Shown here: positions 16,640 through 26,900 of the stretch, piece after piece
Layout: every line of letters begins with the position of its first letter
Numbering within the stretch: position 1 is the first letter of the stretch
Source: UBA822 sp036336795
GTDB lineage: Bacteria > Gemmatimonadota > Gemmatimonadetes > Longimicrobiales > Gaopeijiaceae
DNA: 32,693 bases
Assembly (NCBI GenBank): GCA_036336795.1
Contig: JAYZFL010000055.1
Location: forward strand, 1 to 32,693
Direction: 5' to 3'
Translations under genes and position numbers: made by a program
The notes under the pieces: model-generated
The model's database searches: none
Seen by the model: the letters and a program-made list of their open reading frames with translations, nothing else
What the model was told of the DNA's origin: nothing

Positions 16640-16861
16640 TTGACCACCATCGTTTACTCCGAAGCCGTGATCTTTAGGAGCGGCTTGAGGATAGACCGAT
16701 AGATGACCAACATCTATTCCGGAGATGACGATCTGGCGGTACTCAGGTTACTCAAGGAGTCCCGTTGGATCGAGTTCAAAACGCCAACAGAATCCTTAGT
16801 GGATTATAGACTAGATTAAGAGCAGAGCTTCCGCGACCTATGGTATATAGCGAACTTGTGA
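16640..16861 (+). pseudogene. hpt: Decayed hypoxanthine phosphoribosyltransferase gene (hpt relic)
   Basis: One frame, read from about 16640, gives IVYSEAVIFRSGLRIDR, stop (16700), MTNIYSGDDDLAVLRLLKES, then a join to IEFKTPTESLVDYRLD, stop (16817), and FRDLWYIANL, stop (16859). These match, in order, the Hpt N-terminus (LYSEEAI, about 20 residues, then DYAG-D-LLVGVLKGS) and the Hpt C-terminus (GFEIPDEFVVGYGLDY-ERYRNLPYIGVL). About 100 central codons, including the PRPP-binding loop, are missing. It lies exactly between tilS and ftsH, the usual hpt position. The match to family sequence is from memory and not aligned by software. No functional product can be made. Confidence 0.8.
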
Positions 16862-16904
16862 TCAAACTTGGGACTCTGACGCTTTTTACGGTGTAGAAAA
16901 AAGA

Positions 16905-18989
<2,085 letters not shown>

Positions 18990-18994
18990 CTACA

Positions 18995-19801
18995 GTGGCT
19001 CAGGTCTGGAACCAACTGCAGTTCTTCCAACCGGGGTGGCTCGACCTCCTCGAAATCCTCGTTGTTACGTTTCTACTGTTTCGGGTCCTAGTGATCATCC
19101 AACGAACCCGAGCCATGCAGATCCTGCTCGGGTTGTTAGTGCTAGCCGGCGTGTACCTAATCTCCCAAATCCTCCGACTGAGTGTCATAGAGTATCTTCT
19201 GGAAACCCTGTTCCAATACGGGGTAATCGCGGCGTTAGTTGTCTTTCAACCCGAACTCAGAACTGCTCTCAGTCGCCTCGGACAGAGTCGTTTTCTCCGG
19301 TTGGTGAATCCGATGCAGGAGGACCAGCTAATTGAGGAGATCGTTCATGGTGTCGAAGAATTATCACGTAAGAAGACAGGCGCGATCATCGCGATTGAAC
19401 AAGAAGTCGGGCTTGATGAGTACGCGCAGACTGGTAGCCGAGAACGTGTACTGGTGTCTGCGCAGATGCTAGAGACGATCTTCACACCTGGTTCGCCATT
19501 ACACGACGGAGCCGTCATCATCGTCGGTCCAGAGATTAGGGCAGCGGGTGCGATCCTACCGCTGACACAGTATGCTGTCAGTGACAAGTCCCTCGGCACG
19601 AGACATCGAGCAGCCATTGGCCTCAGTGAAGAAACGGACGCTCTCGTCATCGTGGTCAGCGAGGAAACGGCTCGAATCTCGGTGGCGTTGAGGGGCCGAC
19701 TGGAGCGCGAAGTCAAGGTGGCACGACTTCGAGAGATCTTGGGAGGGGTGCTGCCGGACCGAGGGTCACCACTCACACTGACTACTCAGGACGCAGGATG
19801 A
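18995..19801 (+). CDS. cdaA: Diadenylate cyclase CdaA (c-di-AMP synthase)
   Basis: CdaA makes the second messenger c-di-AMP from two ATP at the inner membrane. The 268-residue protein has about three N-terminal membrane helices (residues 14-85, including LLGLLVLAGVYLI) and then the DAC domain. The catalytic DGA is at 171-173 in SPLHDGAVII and RHR at 203-205 in GTRHRAAIG. The GTG start is 5 bp after the ftsH stop, so co-transcription with ftsH is likely. No YbbR-domain partner gene follows; instead there is a 38-codon ORF and the exbB operon. Confidence 0.95.
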   Translation: MAQVWNQLQFFQPGWLDLLEILVVTFLLFRVLVIIQRTRAMQILLGLLVLAGVYLISQILRLSVIEYLLETLFQYGVIAALVVFQPELRTALSRLGQSRFLRLVNPMQEDQLIEEIVHGVEELSRKKTGAIIAIEQEVGLDEYAQTGSRERVLVSAQMLETIFTPGSPLHDGAVIIVGPEIRAAGAILPLTQYAVSDKSLGTRHRAAIGLSEETDALVIVVSEETARISVALRGRLEREVKVARLREILGGVLPDRGSPLTLTTQDAG

Positions 19802-19914
19802 TTAGCGTTCGAGACGGCCGTACCCCTGTAAGCACTGGAGATGATGGTGGCCTAGGAATTTCAAAGGCACTACTATACATTGGCGCGGCCTTGAAACGAA
19901 AAGGTCGTCAATAA
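19798..19914 (+). CDS. Possible 38-residue ORF coupled to cdaA
   Basis: The ATG shares ATGA with the cdaA stop. The product ends ISKALLYIGAALKRKGRQ: a short hydrophobic segment, then basic residues. I do not recognise it. It could be a small peptide gene or the stub of a lost downstream gene. The rest of the gap to 19955 is A-rich and probably holds the exbB promoter, including a TACTATACAT stretch at 19871-19880. Confidence 0.25.
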   Translation: MISVRDGRTPVSTGDDGGLGISKALLYIGAALKRKGRQ

Positions 19915-19954
19915 ACGAGAAAAATAGTAAGACCACTACACAAAGGAAGGTTGC

Positions 19955-20674
19955 TTGGACGCCAGTCAATACCACTTGTTATCGCTCTTTTCCGACGGTG
20001 GCTTGATGATGTATCCCCTTGTGCTGTGCTCGCTCATAGCGCTAGGTGTGATGATTGCTAAGTCATGGACGTTGTGGACTGCCCACGCCAGTACCCAATC
20101 GGTTCTCGCCGAGGTTCAGGAGGCGGCTGACGCTGGCCATCTTGACCAAGCACTTGAGCTTGCGATGGCTAGCCGAGGGCCTGCCGCCGCTATCATAGTA
20201 GTTGGCTTGAGGCGCATCGATGCTGTTGAAGGAGCCCAAACCGGCCTGACCTCCGCAATTCGTACCACCGGTACGATTGAACTCGGATTCCTAGAGCGTG
20301 GACTCGTTATCTTGGCCACGATAGCTAACGTCGCGCCCCTCATGGGATTTTTAGGCACGGTCGTTGGGATGATATTGGCGTTTGCGGCGATCGAAGCAGC
20401 CGGGGACGTCGATCCAACACTTGTCGCAGGTGGAATTAAGGTAGCTCTTCTTACGACAGCTACCGGCTTACTGATTGCGATACCCGTCAACATCGGGTAC
20501 AACTTTTTCGTAACGCGGATTGACGGCCTGATTCTGGACATGGAACAGGGTGCCCAGAAGGTGTTGGACATGGCGTGGGAGATTCAAATGCATCACCAGC
20601 CCGTGCCTGGAGGTTCTCCTACGGATCGCCCTTCCGACGAGACGCTTGGAACGGGTGATTCGACCGAAGTGTAG
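19955..20674 (+). CDS. exbB: MotA/TolQ/ExbB proton channel family protein
   Basis: ExbB forms the inner-membrane proton channel that, with ExbD, powers TonB. The 239-residue protein has three membrane segments (about 14-40, 112-140 and 155-180). The family core is ERGLVILATIANVAPLMGFLGTVVGMI, followed by TTATGLLIAIPVNIGYN. The TTG start at 19955 is chosen because AAGGAAGG (19943-19950) lies immediately upstream. The nearest ATGs are inside the first membrane helix. It heads the exbB-exbD-exbD-tonB operon. Confidence 0.92.
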   Translation: MDASQYHLLSLFSDGGLMMYPLVLCSLIALGVMIAKSWTLWTAHASTQSVLAEVQEAADAGHLDQALELAMASRGPAAAIIVVGLRRIDAVEGAQTGLTSAIRTTGTIELGFLERGLVILATIANVAPLMGFLGTVVGMILAFAAIEAAGDVDPTLVAGGIKVALLTTATGLLIAIPVNIGYNFFVTRIDGLILDMEQGAQKVLDMAWEIQMHHQPVPGGSPTDRPSDETLGTGDSTEV

Positions 20675-20731
20675 ACAGGAACTTTACCGCCAACAAATTG
20701 GTAAGTTGCCCCTATAGGAGAGGACGGTAGA

Positions 20732-21157
20732 ATGGCCGTTTTAGACAAAAAGAAATCGAAGGTCAGCGACAAGGTTCCGTCGTCATCCATGGCCGACATC
20801 GCGTTTCTTCTTTTGATTTTCTTCCTTGTGACGACCACCTTCCCGAAGGACAAAGGGTTGGCCATCGTACTTCCGGAACAGGGTGAGGACGTGCAGGTCA
20901 GTCAGAGGAACATCCTCCACATCATCATCCAACCCAACGGTATCGTCGAGGTCAAGCGCGGAGAGAGTCCACAGGTGCAGCAGACCAGCCCCGACGGAAT
21001 CGAGGCGATTTGGAGGCAGGACGTGTCCTCGAATGACAACCTGATCGCTGCGGTGAAGACACATCCGGATGCGGCCTACAAGTTTATGGTGGACGTTCTA
21101 GATGCTCTGCACACGGCTGGTGCAGAGCGCATCTCCCTTCAGCTTCTCGAGGGATAA
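20732..21157 (+). CDS. exbD: ExbD/TolR family biopolymer transport protein (first copy)
   Basis: This 141-residue bitopic protein has a basic cytoplasmic N-terminus and one membrane helix with SMADIAFLLLIFFLVTT. Asp22 matches the proton-carrying Asp25 of E. coli ExbD. The periplasmic domain ends AGAERISLQLLEG. AGGAGAGG precedes the ATG at a good distance. It is the first of two tandem, divergent ExbD genes, so the complex may be a hetero-oligomer. Confidence 0.92.
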   Translation: MAVLDKKKSKVSDKVPSSSMADIAFLLLIFFLVTTTFPKDKGLAIVLPEQGEDVQVSQRNILHIIIQPNGIVEVKRGESPQVQQTSPDGIEAIWRQDVSSNDNLIAAVKTHPDAAYKFMVDVLDALHTAGAERISLQLLEG

Positions 21158-21161
21158 CAGA

Positions 21162-21611
21162 ATGCCAATCAAAGGGGGTGGATTCTCAAGGAAGTCCCAA
21201 GCGTCTTCGGACGTGCCGGACTCTTCGATGGCTGATATTGCGTTTCTGCTTTTGATCTTTTTCATGGTGACAACGGTTTTCCAGAACGACCGAGACAGGC
21301 CTATCGTATGGCCTGAAGCCGAGGCCACTGAAAAGATCGATGAAAAAATCAAGAATATTTTGAACATTTGGGTTGAGCGTGATGGCGGTATCTTCATTAA
21401 TGACCGACCTTACCCAATGGGTGACGTAGCGGGTACAGTGGGTCCTCTCTATGCTGCCTCGGATCGAGCGTTGGTGATCTCGATCCGAGGGGATCGTGAA
21501 GTGACGTACACAACGATCGACCTCCTTCAGCAGCAGTTGGTGGCTGCTGGAGTGGTGCGAGTGGTGTTCGCTACTGAGTTAGAGCAACGCATGACCCGGG
21601 AGAGACGATGA
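21162..21611 (+). CDS. exbD: ExbD/TolR family biopolymer transport protein (second copy)
   Basis: A 149-residue ExbD paralogue with the membrane motif SMADIAFLLLIFFMVTT; Asp25 is the expected proton-carrying residue. The frame is open to 21102, but ATG 21162 follows GAGGGA at a suitable distance and gives the usual short basic N-terminus. It starts 4 bp after the first exbD stop, and its own stop overlaps tonB (ATGA). The periplasmic part differs clearly from the first copy, so this is not a recent duplication. Confidence 0.92.
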   Translation: MPIKGGGFSRKSQASSDVPDSSMADIAFLLLIFFMVTTVFQNDRDRPIVWPEAEATEKIDEKIKNILNIWVERDGGIFINDRPYPMGDVAGTVGPLYAASDRALVISIRGDREVTYTTIDLLQQQLVAAGVVRVVFATELEQRMTRERR

Positions 21612-22297
21612 ACACTGAAGCGATGCCTGCCGAAGCGCCGACGCTGGGCTTCGAGACGGAGAATGATCGATTCAAGCGGTCCTTTGCGTCATGGTTCTGG
21701 AGTTCCATGATCGCTGCGACCGTTGTTCATTTCATGCTCTTTCAGTTCTGGCCCACTTTAACTGCGGAAGACGTGTCCTTTACGGTTGAAGAGTTGGAGA
21801 CTATCGAGCTTCCACCCGAGATCGAAATCCCTCCTCCTCCCGAGCAGATCTCACGACCTGCGACACCGGTCATGGCGGCCGCGGACATTGATGAGGATAT
21901 CACTATCTCACCAACGACCTTCGAGGAGAATCCGGTAGAGGATTTGCCACCACCACCCACAGAATCTGCAGTAATCGATGTGGCTGCTGCGCCGACGTTT
22001 ACACCCATGACGGTCCGGCCAGAGATCCGGAACCGTGGTGCCGTTGTGGCAGCGATGGAACGGGCTTACCCACCCATTCTTCGGGATGCTGGTCTCGGTG
22101 GCCAGGTGATCGTGTGGTTTTTCATCTCCGAAGAGGGTGTTGTTATGGATAGGAGAATCTTCAGAGGGTCGGGTCACCCGCAACTCGACGATGCGGCTCT
22201 TGAGGTTGCCGATGTCTACCAGTTCACACCCGCGCTGAACCGTGATCAAAGAGTAAAGGTGTGGATTCAGATTCCGATTACCTTCCAGGTTCGGTAG
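21608..22297 (+). CDS. tonB: TonB family energy transducer
   Basis: TonB carries proton-motive energy from ExbB/ExbD to outer-membrane transporters. The 229-residue protein has one membrane helix (about residues 26-50), a short acidic proline-rich linker (ELPPEIEIPPPPEQ and DLPPPPTE) and a C-terminal TonB domain. That domain begins near AYPPILRDAGLGGQVIV and includes VVMDRRIFRGSGHPQLDDAA and YQFTPA. The linker is short compared with E. coli TonB. It overlaps the second exbD by 4 bp and ends just before a strong terminator. Confidence 0.93.
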   Translation: MNTEAMPAEAPTLGFETENDRFKRSFASWFWSSMIAATVVHFMLFQFWPTLTAEDVSFTVEELETIELPPEIEIPPPPEQISRPATPVMAAADIDEDITISPTTFEENPVEDLPPPPTESAVIDVAAAPTFTPMTVRPEIRNRGAVVAAMERAYPPILRDAGLGGQVIVWFFISEEGVVMDRRIFRGSGHPQLDDAALEVADVYQFTPALNRDQRVKVWIQIPITFQVR

Positions 22298-22306
22298 ATA
22301 ACGGTC

Positions 22307-22367
22307 ACCAGTGTTGCGGAAAGGACCCCGTCGGCCTGGCCGACGGGGTCCTTTTTCTTACACTGGT
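22307..22367. terminator. Strong nested terminator after tonB
   Basis: A 16-bp perfect stem (22320-22335 with 22339-22354, core GGACCCCGTCGGC) is followed by Ts to 22356. It is nested inside a second inverted repeat, ACCAGTGT (22307-22314) with ACACTGGT (22360-22367). It ends the exbB-tonB operon. The A-rich left flank of the inner stem means it could also stop transcription from the other side. Confidence 0.95.
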
Positions 22368-22393
22368 ATCTTGCCGTAAAGTGCTAAAGTAGA

Positions 22394-23107
22394 ATGATTA
22401 CTTCGACGTATGAGAAGAGACTCGCTGATTCTCTTCCGGAGATCCAGGAGCGAATCACGGACGCTGTTGAACGCAGCGGTCGTGGTCGTGACGATATTAC
22501 TCTGGTGGCGGTTACCAAAGCTCATCCGATTGATGCGGTTCACGCGGCACTGGCGCATGGTATTCTTCACTTGGGTGAGAACCGGGTCGAAGAACTCGAA
22601 TGGAAGGCTACGTCTTTGGGAGGCGAACGGGTCCGATGGCACATGATCGGCCATGTGCAACGAAGGAAGGTTCCACGCTTGCTTGGTAGGGCGGACTTGG
22701 TGCATTCCGTGGATTCTATCCCATTGGCGGAACAGCTGTCCAAAAGGTCGGTCGCAGCGGGCGACGTAGAGGATGTGCTGGTTCAGGTGAACGCTTCTGG
22801 TGAAGAGACAAAGGGGGGCTTTTCGGCAGAGGGGTCAGAGGAGGACATCTCAGCTATATTGAGATTACCGGGTCTGAACACGAGAGGCCTCATGACTATG
22901 GCGCCCTTCACGGACGACGAAACTGTCCTGCGGAAGACTTTTCGTAGAGTGAGGATACTCCATGAGGAGCTTTGCGGGATGGAGGGCTATTCCGGGGAGC
23001 ATCTTTCAATGGGTATGACAAACGATTTCGAAGTCGCTATCGAAGAAGGCAGCACGATGATTCGCATCGGAACCGCTCTTTTCGGGAGACGATCTGCAGA
23101 TGATTGA
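22394..23107 (+). CDS. yggS: YggS family pyridoxal phosphate homeostasis protein
   Basis: YggS/PLPBP is a PLP-binding TIM-barrel protein without known catalytic activity that keeps free pyridoxal phosphate in balance. The 237-residue product has the PLP lysine K42 in LVAVTKAHP, then HLGENRVEE, RWHMIGHVQRRK, the GLMTMAP motif and the signature LSMGMTNDFEVAIEEGSTMIRIG. ATG 22394 lies only 27 bp after the end of the terminator structure and has no clear Shine-Dalgarno sequence. A GTAAAGT box at 22376-22382 might be a -10, giving a very short leader. It overlaps divIVA by 8 bp. Confidence 0.95.
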   Translation: MITSTYEKRLADSLPEIQERITDAVERSGRGRDDITLVAVTKAHPIDAVHAALAHGILHLGENRVEELEWKATSLGGERVRWHMIGHVQRRKVPRLLGRADLVHSVDSIPLAEQLSKRSVAAGDVEDVLVQVNASGEETKGGFSAEGSEEDISAILRLPGLNTRGLMTMAPFTDDETVLRKTFRRVRILHEELCGMEGYSGEHLSMGMTNDFEVAIEEGSTMIRIGTALFGRRSADD

Positions 23108-23723
23108 TCTCACACCACTGGATGTACGCAAGAAGCGAGGAGACTTCGCGAAAACGCTTCGAGGTTACGACGTCAGTGAGGTCGATAGCTTCCTCGAGTT
23201 GGTAGCTGAGCGTATGGAGGTTTTGGTTAAAGAGAACCTCAAATTACAGGAACGGAGTGACAGGCTAGGAGAGCAAGTCGATGCTCAAGAGGGTCGCGAA
23301 AACGCCATCCAGGATGCTCTTGTGACAGCTCAGGAACTTCGACGGGATGTGGAGACTCAGGCGCAGCGAGAGGCCGAACTCATGGTGCGTGAGGCCCGTG
23401 GCCAGATCGATGAAATGGTCAAGGAGGCTGGTAAGGTGCTAGTCGAGCGTCGGACCGGGCTCGAAGAGTTAGAACGACAACGTGAGCAATTTCTGAAGGC
23501 TTTCCGGACGCTTCTTGAGAGAGAAATGGACACCGTTGAGTTGGAATTCAGCCGAGAACCCATCGAAGACATCACGTTGGATATCACTGTCGGTTCAATG
23601 GGGCTCGATCCTAAATGGAACAACTTGGTCGGACCGTCAGTCGCAGAAGTCGATTCGGGTGAGGAGGAACACCCCGAGCTCGCGTCCGCCGTGAGTGAAC
23701 CGAAGACCAAGGAGACCGAATAG
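23100..23723 (+). CDS. divIVA: DivIVA domain-containing cell-division protein
   Basis: The 207-residue protein starts with the DivIVA membrane-binding module (LTPLDVRKKRGDFAKTLRGY, then VDSFLELV) and continues as a long coiled coil to about residue 160. A short acidic tail follows. DivIVA-type proteins recognise curved membrane at poles and septa and recruit division or growth factors. The ATG overlaps the yggS stop region by 8 bp. The yggS-divIVA order is widely conserved. An AAGGAG near its 3' end (23709-23714) would have served the following, now decayed, gene. Confidence 0.92.
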   Translation: MIDLTPLDVRKKRGDFAKTLRGYDVSEVDSFLELVAERMEVLVKENLKLQERSDRLGEQVDAQEGRENAIQDALVTAQELRRDVETQAQREAELMVREARGQIDEMVKEAGKVLVERRTGLEELERQREQFLKAFRTLLEREMDTVELEFSREPIEDITLDITVGSMGLDPKWNNLVGPSVAEVDSGEEEHPELASAVSEPKTKETE

Positions 23724-23725
23724 GG

Positions 23726-23884
23726 ATGGAGTGGGACAGAGTTAAGGAGCGTGTCGAGGGGACAAGGGGGCAAGCACGGGGTGATCTCGAGATGGTAATC
23801 GTCCTCGATAGCGCCTTAGGTGTTTCGGTGGCGGAGGTCCGCCACTTTCCGGTCATCCAAGGGCCACTAGCAAAGCTCCGATAA
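23726..23884 (+). pseudogene. punA: Stub resembling purine nucleoside phosphorylase (punA relic)
   Basis: A 52-codon ORF begins 2 bp after the divIVA stop, with AAGGAG upstream. The first part reads RVKERVEGTRGQ, then MVIVLDSALG, resembling the PNP N-terminus (helix, then P-x-x-x-IVLGSGLG). The rest, VSVAEVRHF then GPLAKLR, can be read as the PNP C-terminus (SHEEVL, then a terminal ARLLR-type helix) or as AEIPHFP near residue 60. Either way about 200 codons are missing. In several phyla a PNP gene sits beside divIVA/yggS, as I recall for Thermus. It is less certain than the hpt relic and could be a real small ORF. Confidence 0.55.
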
Positions 23885-23904
23885 ACAGGATCACATACGG
23901 CACG

Positions 23905-26900
23905 ATGCGATATCCCGAGACACCTGAGAGCTTCCTCATCATGGAGGAAGAAACTCTTTCCCGTTGGGAAGAGGAAAATCTCTTCGAGGCGACGCTTACG
24001 GCTACGGCGGACGGAGAGCCTTTCGTGTTTTTCGAGGGTCCGCCTACGGCGAACGGACGACCAGGCCTACATCACGTCATCAGCCGGACGATCAAGGATC
24101 TGGTGTGTCGCTTTCGGGCGATGGAAGGGCGCAAAATCACGAGGATCGCCGGGTGGGATACACATGGCTTACCCGTTGAGATCGAGACCGAGAAAAGATT
24201 GGGAATCTCGGGAAAAACGGAAATTGAGGAGTTGGGCATCGCCAAGTTTAACGAAGCTTGCCGTGGCTCAGTTTTTGAGTACAAGGAGGAATGGGAGAAC
24301 CTTTCTGAACGCATCGGTTATTGGCTCGACTATAGTCAACCCTATGTAACGTTCCATCCAGGATATGTGGAAAGCGTCTGGTGGATCCTCAAGCAGTTGG
24401 CGGATCGGGACCTTTTGTATCGCGGGCACAAGAGCGTCCCTTATTGTCCGCGATGCGGTACAGGGCTCAGTTCGCACGAAGTAGCGCTCGGGTATCGGGA
24501 AATCGAGGATGCCTCACTCCATTTTCTTTGTCCGTGGGTTTCGGCTGACGGTTCGCCCGATTCGGAGGGGCGGGCGTTCTTAGTCTGGACGACAACGCCT
24601 TGGACGGTTCCCTCCAACACGGGTCTTGCTGTGCATCCTGATCTGTCCTATGTCGAGGTCGAAGAGAACGGAAGATTGGTGGTGCTGGCGGAAGAACGTG
24701 TTGAAGCCGTCTTTGGGGAAGATGTCTCGGTTAAGCGACGCTATAAGGGAAGAGAACTGGCGGGTTTACGTTATGCGAGACCGCTTGATCTGGTTCCGAT
24801 ACCTGACGAGTCCGGAAATGGTTGGACTGTCGTTCTGGAGGATTTCGTCAGTTCCGAGGACGGAACTGGAATCGTCCACGTCGCTCCCGCCTTCGGTTCA
24901 GACGACTATGCCGCTGGCCAGCGGCATGGTCTCCCCATGCTCCGCCCGATCGACGAAACAGGCTGCTTCATTGAAGGGATGGAGCTAGTCGGCGGAATGT
25001 TCGTAAAGGATGCCGATCTGGTCTTGGCGGAGGAACTCAAAGAGAGCGGTCATCTTTTTCGCTTCGGTACGGTAGTCCATTCTTACCCACACTGTTGGCG
25101 GTGTGAATCTCCGTTGCTTTACGTAGCCAGAGATTCTTGGTTTGCGGCCACATCTAAACTCAAGAAGGAGATGCTGGCTCACAATACAGCTGCGAACTGG
25201 TTCCCTCCGGATATCGGAGAGGGGCGCATGGGAGAGTGGTTGAAAGGAAATGTGGATTGGGCGTTATCGCGCGATCGGTACTGGGGTACACCCCTCCCGG
25301 TCTGGGTCTGCGACGCTGAGCCAGAACACATCGAATGGATCGGAAGCTTTGCTGACCTGGAAGAGCACGCCGGACCACTTGGAGACGGATTCGATCCCCA
25401 CCGTCCCTTCATCGACGAATTTCTTTGGCCCTGCACCCGTTGTGACGGGACGATGAGGCGTACACCCGAGGTGATCGACGCGTGGTTCGACTCGGGATCG
25501 ATGCCCTATGCTCAGTGGCACTACCCATTCGAGAATCAGAATCGATTCTCGACACACTTTCCAGCCGATTTCATTTGCGAGGGACTTGACCAAACACGGG
25601 GGTGGTTCTACTCGCTCCTCGCGATTTCCACGATGCTCGGTAAGGGCCCTCCTTTCCGAAATGTGGTAGTCAACAATCTGATCCTAGACGCGGAGGGTCA
25701 GAAGATGTCCAAATCGAGAGGTAACACAGTAGATCCCTGGGATGCGATAGCGGATCACGGTGCTGATGGCATTCGCTGGTACTTGATTATTTCCAGCAAT
25801 CCTTGGGTCTCCAAGAGGTATGATCCTGCCGCCGTCCAAGAAGCCTCACGCAAGTTTCTCGACACTCTCTTCAACACCTATAGGTTCTTCACTCTTTATG
25901 CGAACGCTGAGGATTGGAGCCCTCTGGACTCGGATCCGGATCCTGAACAGCGGAGCCTCTTAGACCGCTGGTTACTCTCACGTCTCAACTCGGTAGTCGC
26001 ACAGGTTCGGGAGGAACTAGACCGGTACCAGGTCACCAGGGCCTACCGGAGCTTGGGGGAGTTCGTGAGTGAAGAACTCTCTAACTGGTATGTTCGGCGT
26101 TCACGCTCACGATTCTGGGGAAACACGGATGATGAAGACGCCCGTGCGGCATTTCGGACCCTTTGGGATGCCTTGCGTTCGGTTTGTCTACTTGCGGCAC
26201 CTGTCACTCCGTTCGTGACGGATTGGGTGCACCGAGGGCTCACGGGAACGAGCGTGCATTTGGAGGCTTTCCCCGAATGTTTACTTACTGAAATCGATGA
26301 TTCACTTGAACGCGAAATGGATGTCGTCAGAGGTTTGGTGTCTTTGGGACGCGCGTCTCGAGAGGAGGCCAAGATCCGCGTACGGCAGCCTTTACGGAGG
26401 TTGTATGCCGTACTACCGGGAGACGTTGAAATTCGCCCGGAACTTATGACCCTTCTCGAAGAAGAACTCAACGTGAAGGAGATCAATTTTTCAGCTTCCG
26501 CGGATAGCCTCATTTCTTTGAGTGCTAGGCCTAACTACAAGGTTCTGGGCCCCCGGTTTAGCAAGGAAACGGAGTTGGCAGCCACCTCGATTCGAGATCT
26601 TCCCGAGGTCGATCTCCAGGCGTATCGCGCTGGTGAAGAGATATCAATAGAGGTAGCCGGACGGATCCTTCCACTCCAAGTAGGGGATTTAGAAGTCCAA
26701 GAAGTTTCGAGAGAAGGGCTCGTCGTCCGTTCGGAGAGCGGGTTAACCGTAGCTCTCGACCCGACAATTGATGATGACCTGAGGGAGGAGGGGCTAGCGC
26801 GGGAGTTGGTCAACCGAATCCAAAGGCTACGTAAGGATTCGGACTTGGAAATTACAGACCGGATCCGACTCGGCGTTTTTGGGCCAAAAGAGATTCAGAC

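Noticed and set aside
23828..23848. GTGGCGG/CCGCCAC hairpin before ileS as a terminator or T-box
   Set aside because: Only three T follow the stem, there is no T-box consensus, and the hairpin lies within the PNP-like stub.
25529..25552. 9-bp inverted repeat TCGAGAATC/GATTCTCGA inside ileS
   Set aside because: It is short, in coding sequence, without a U-tract, and compatible with chance in 32 kb.
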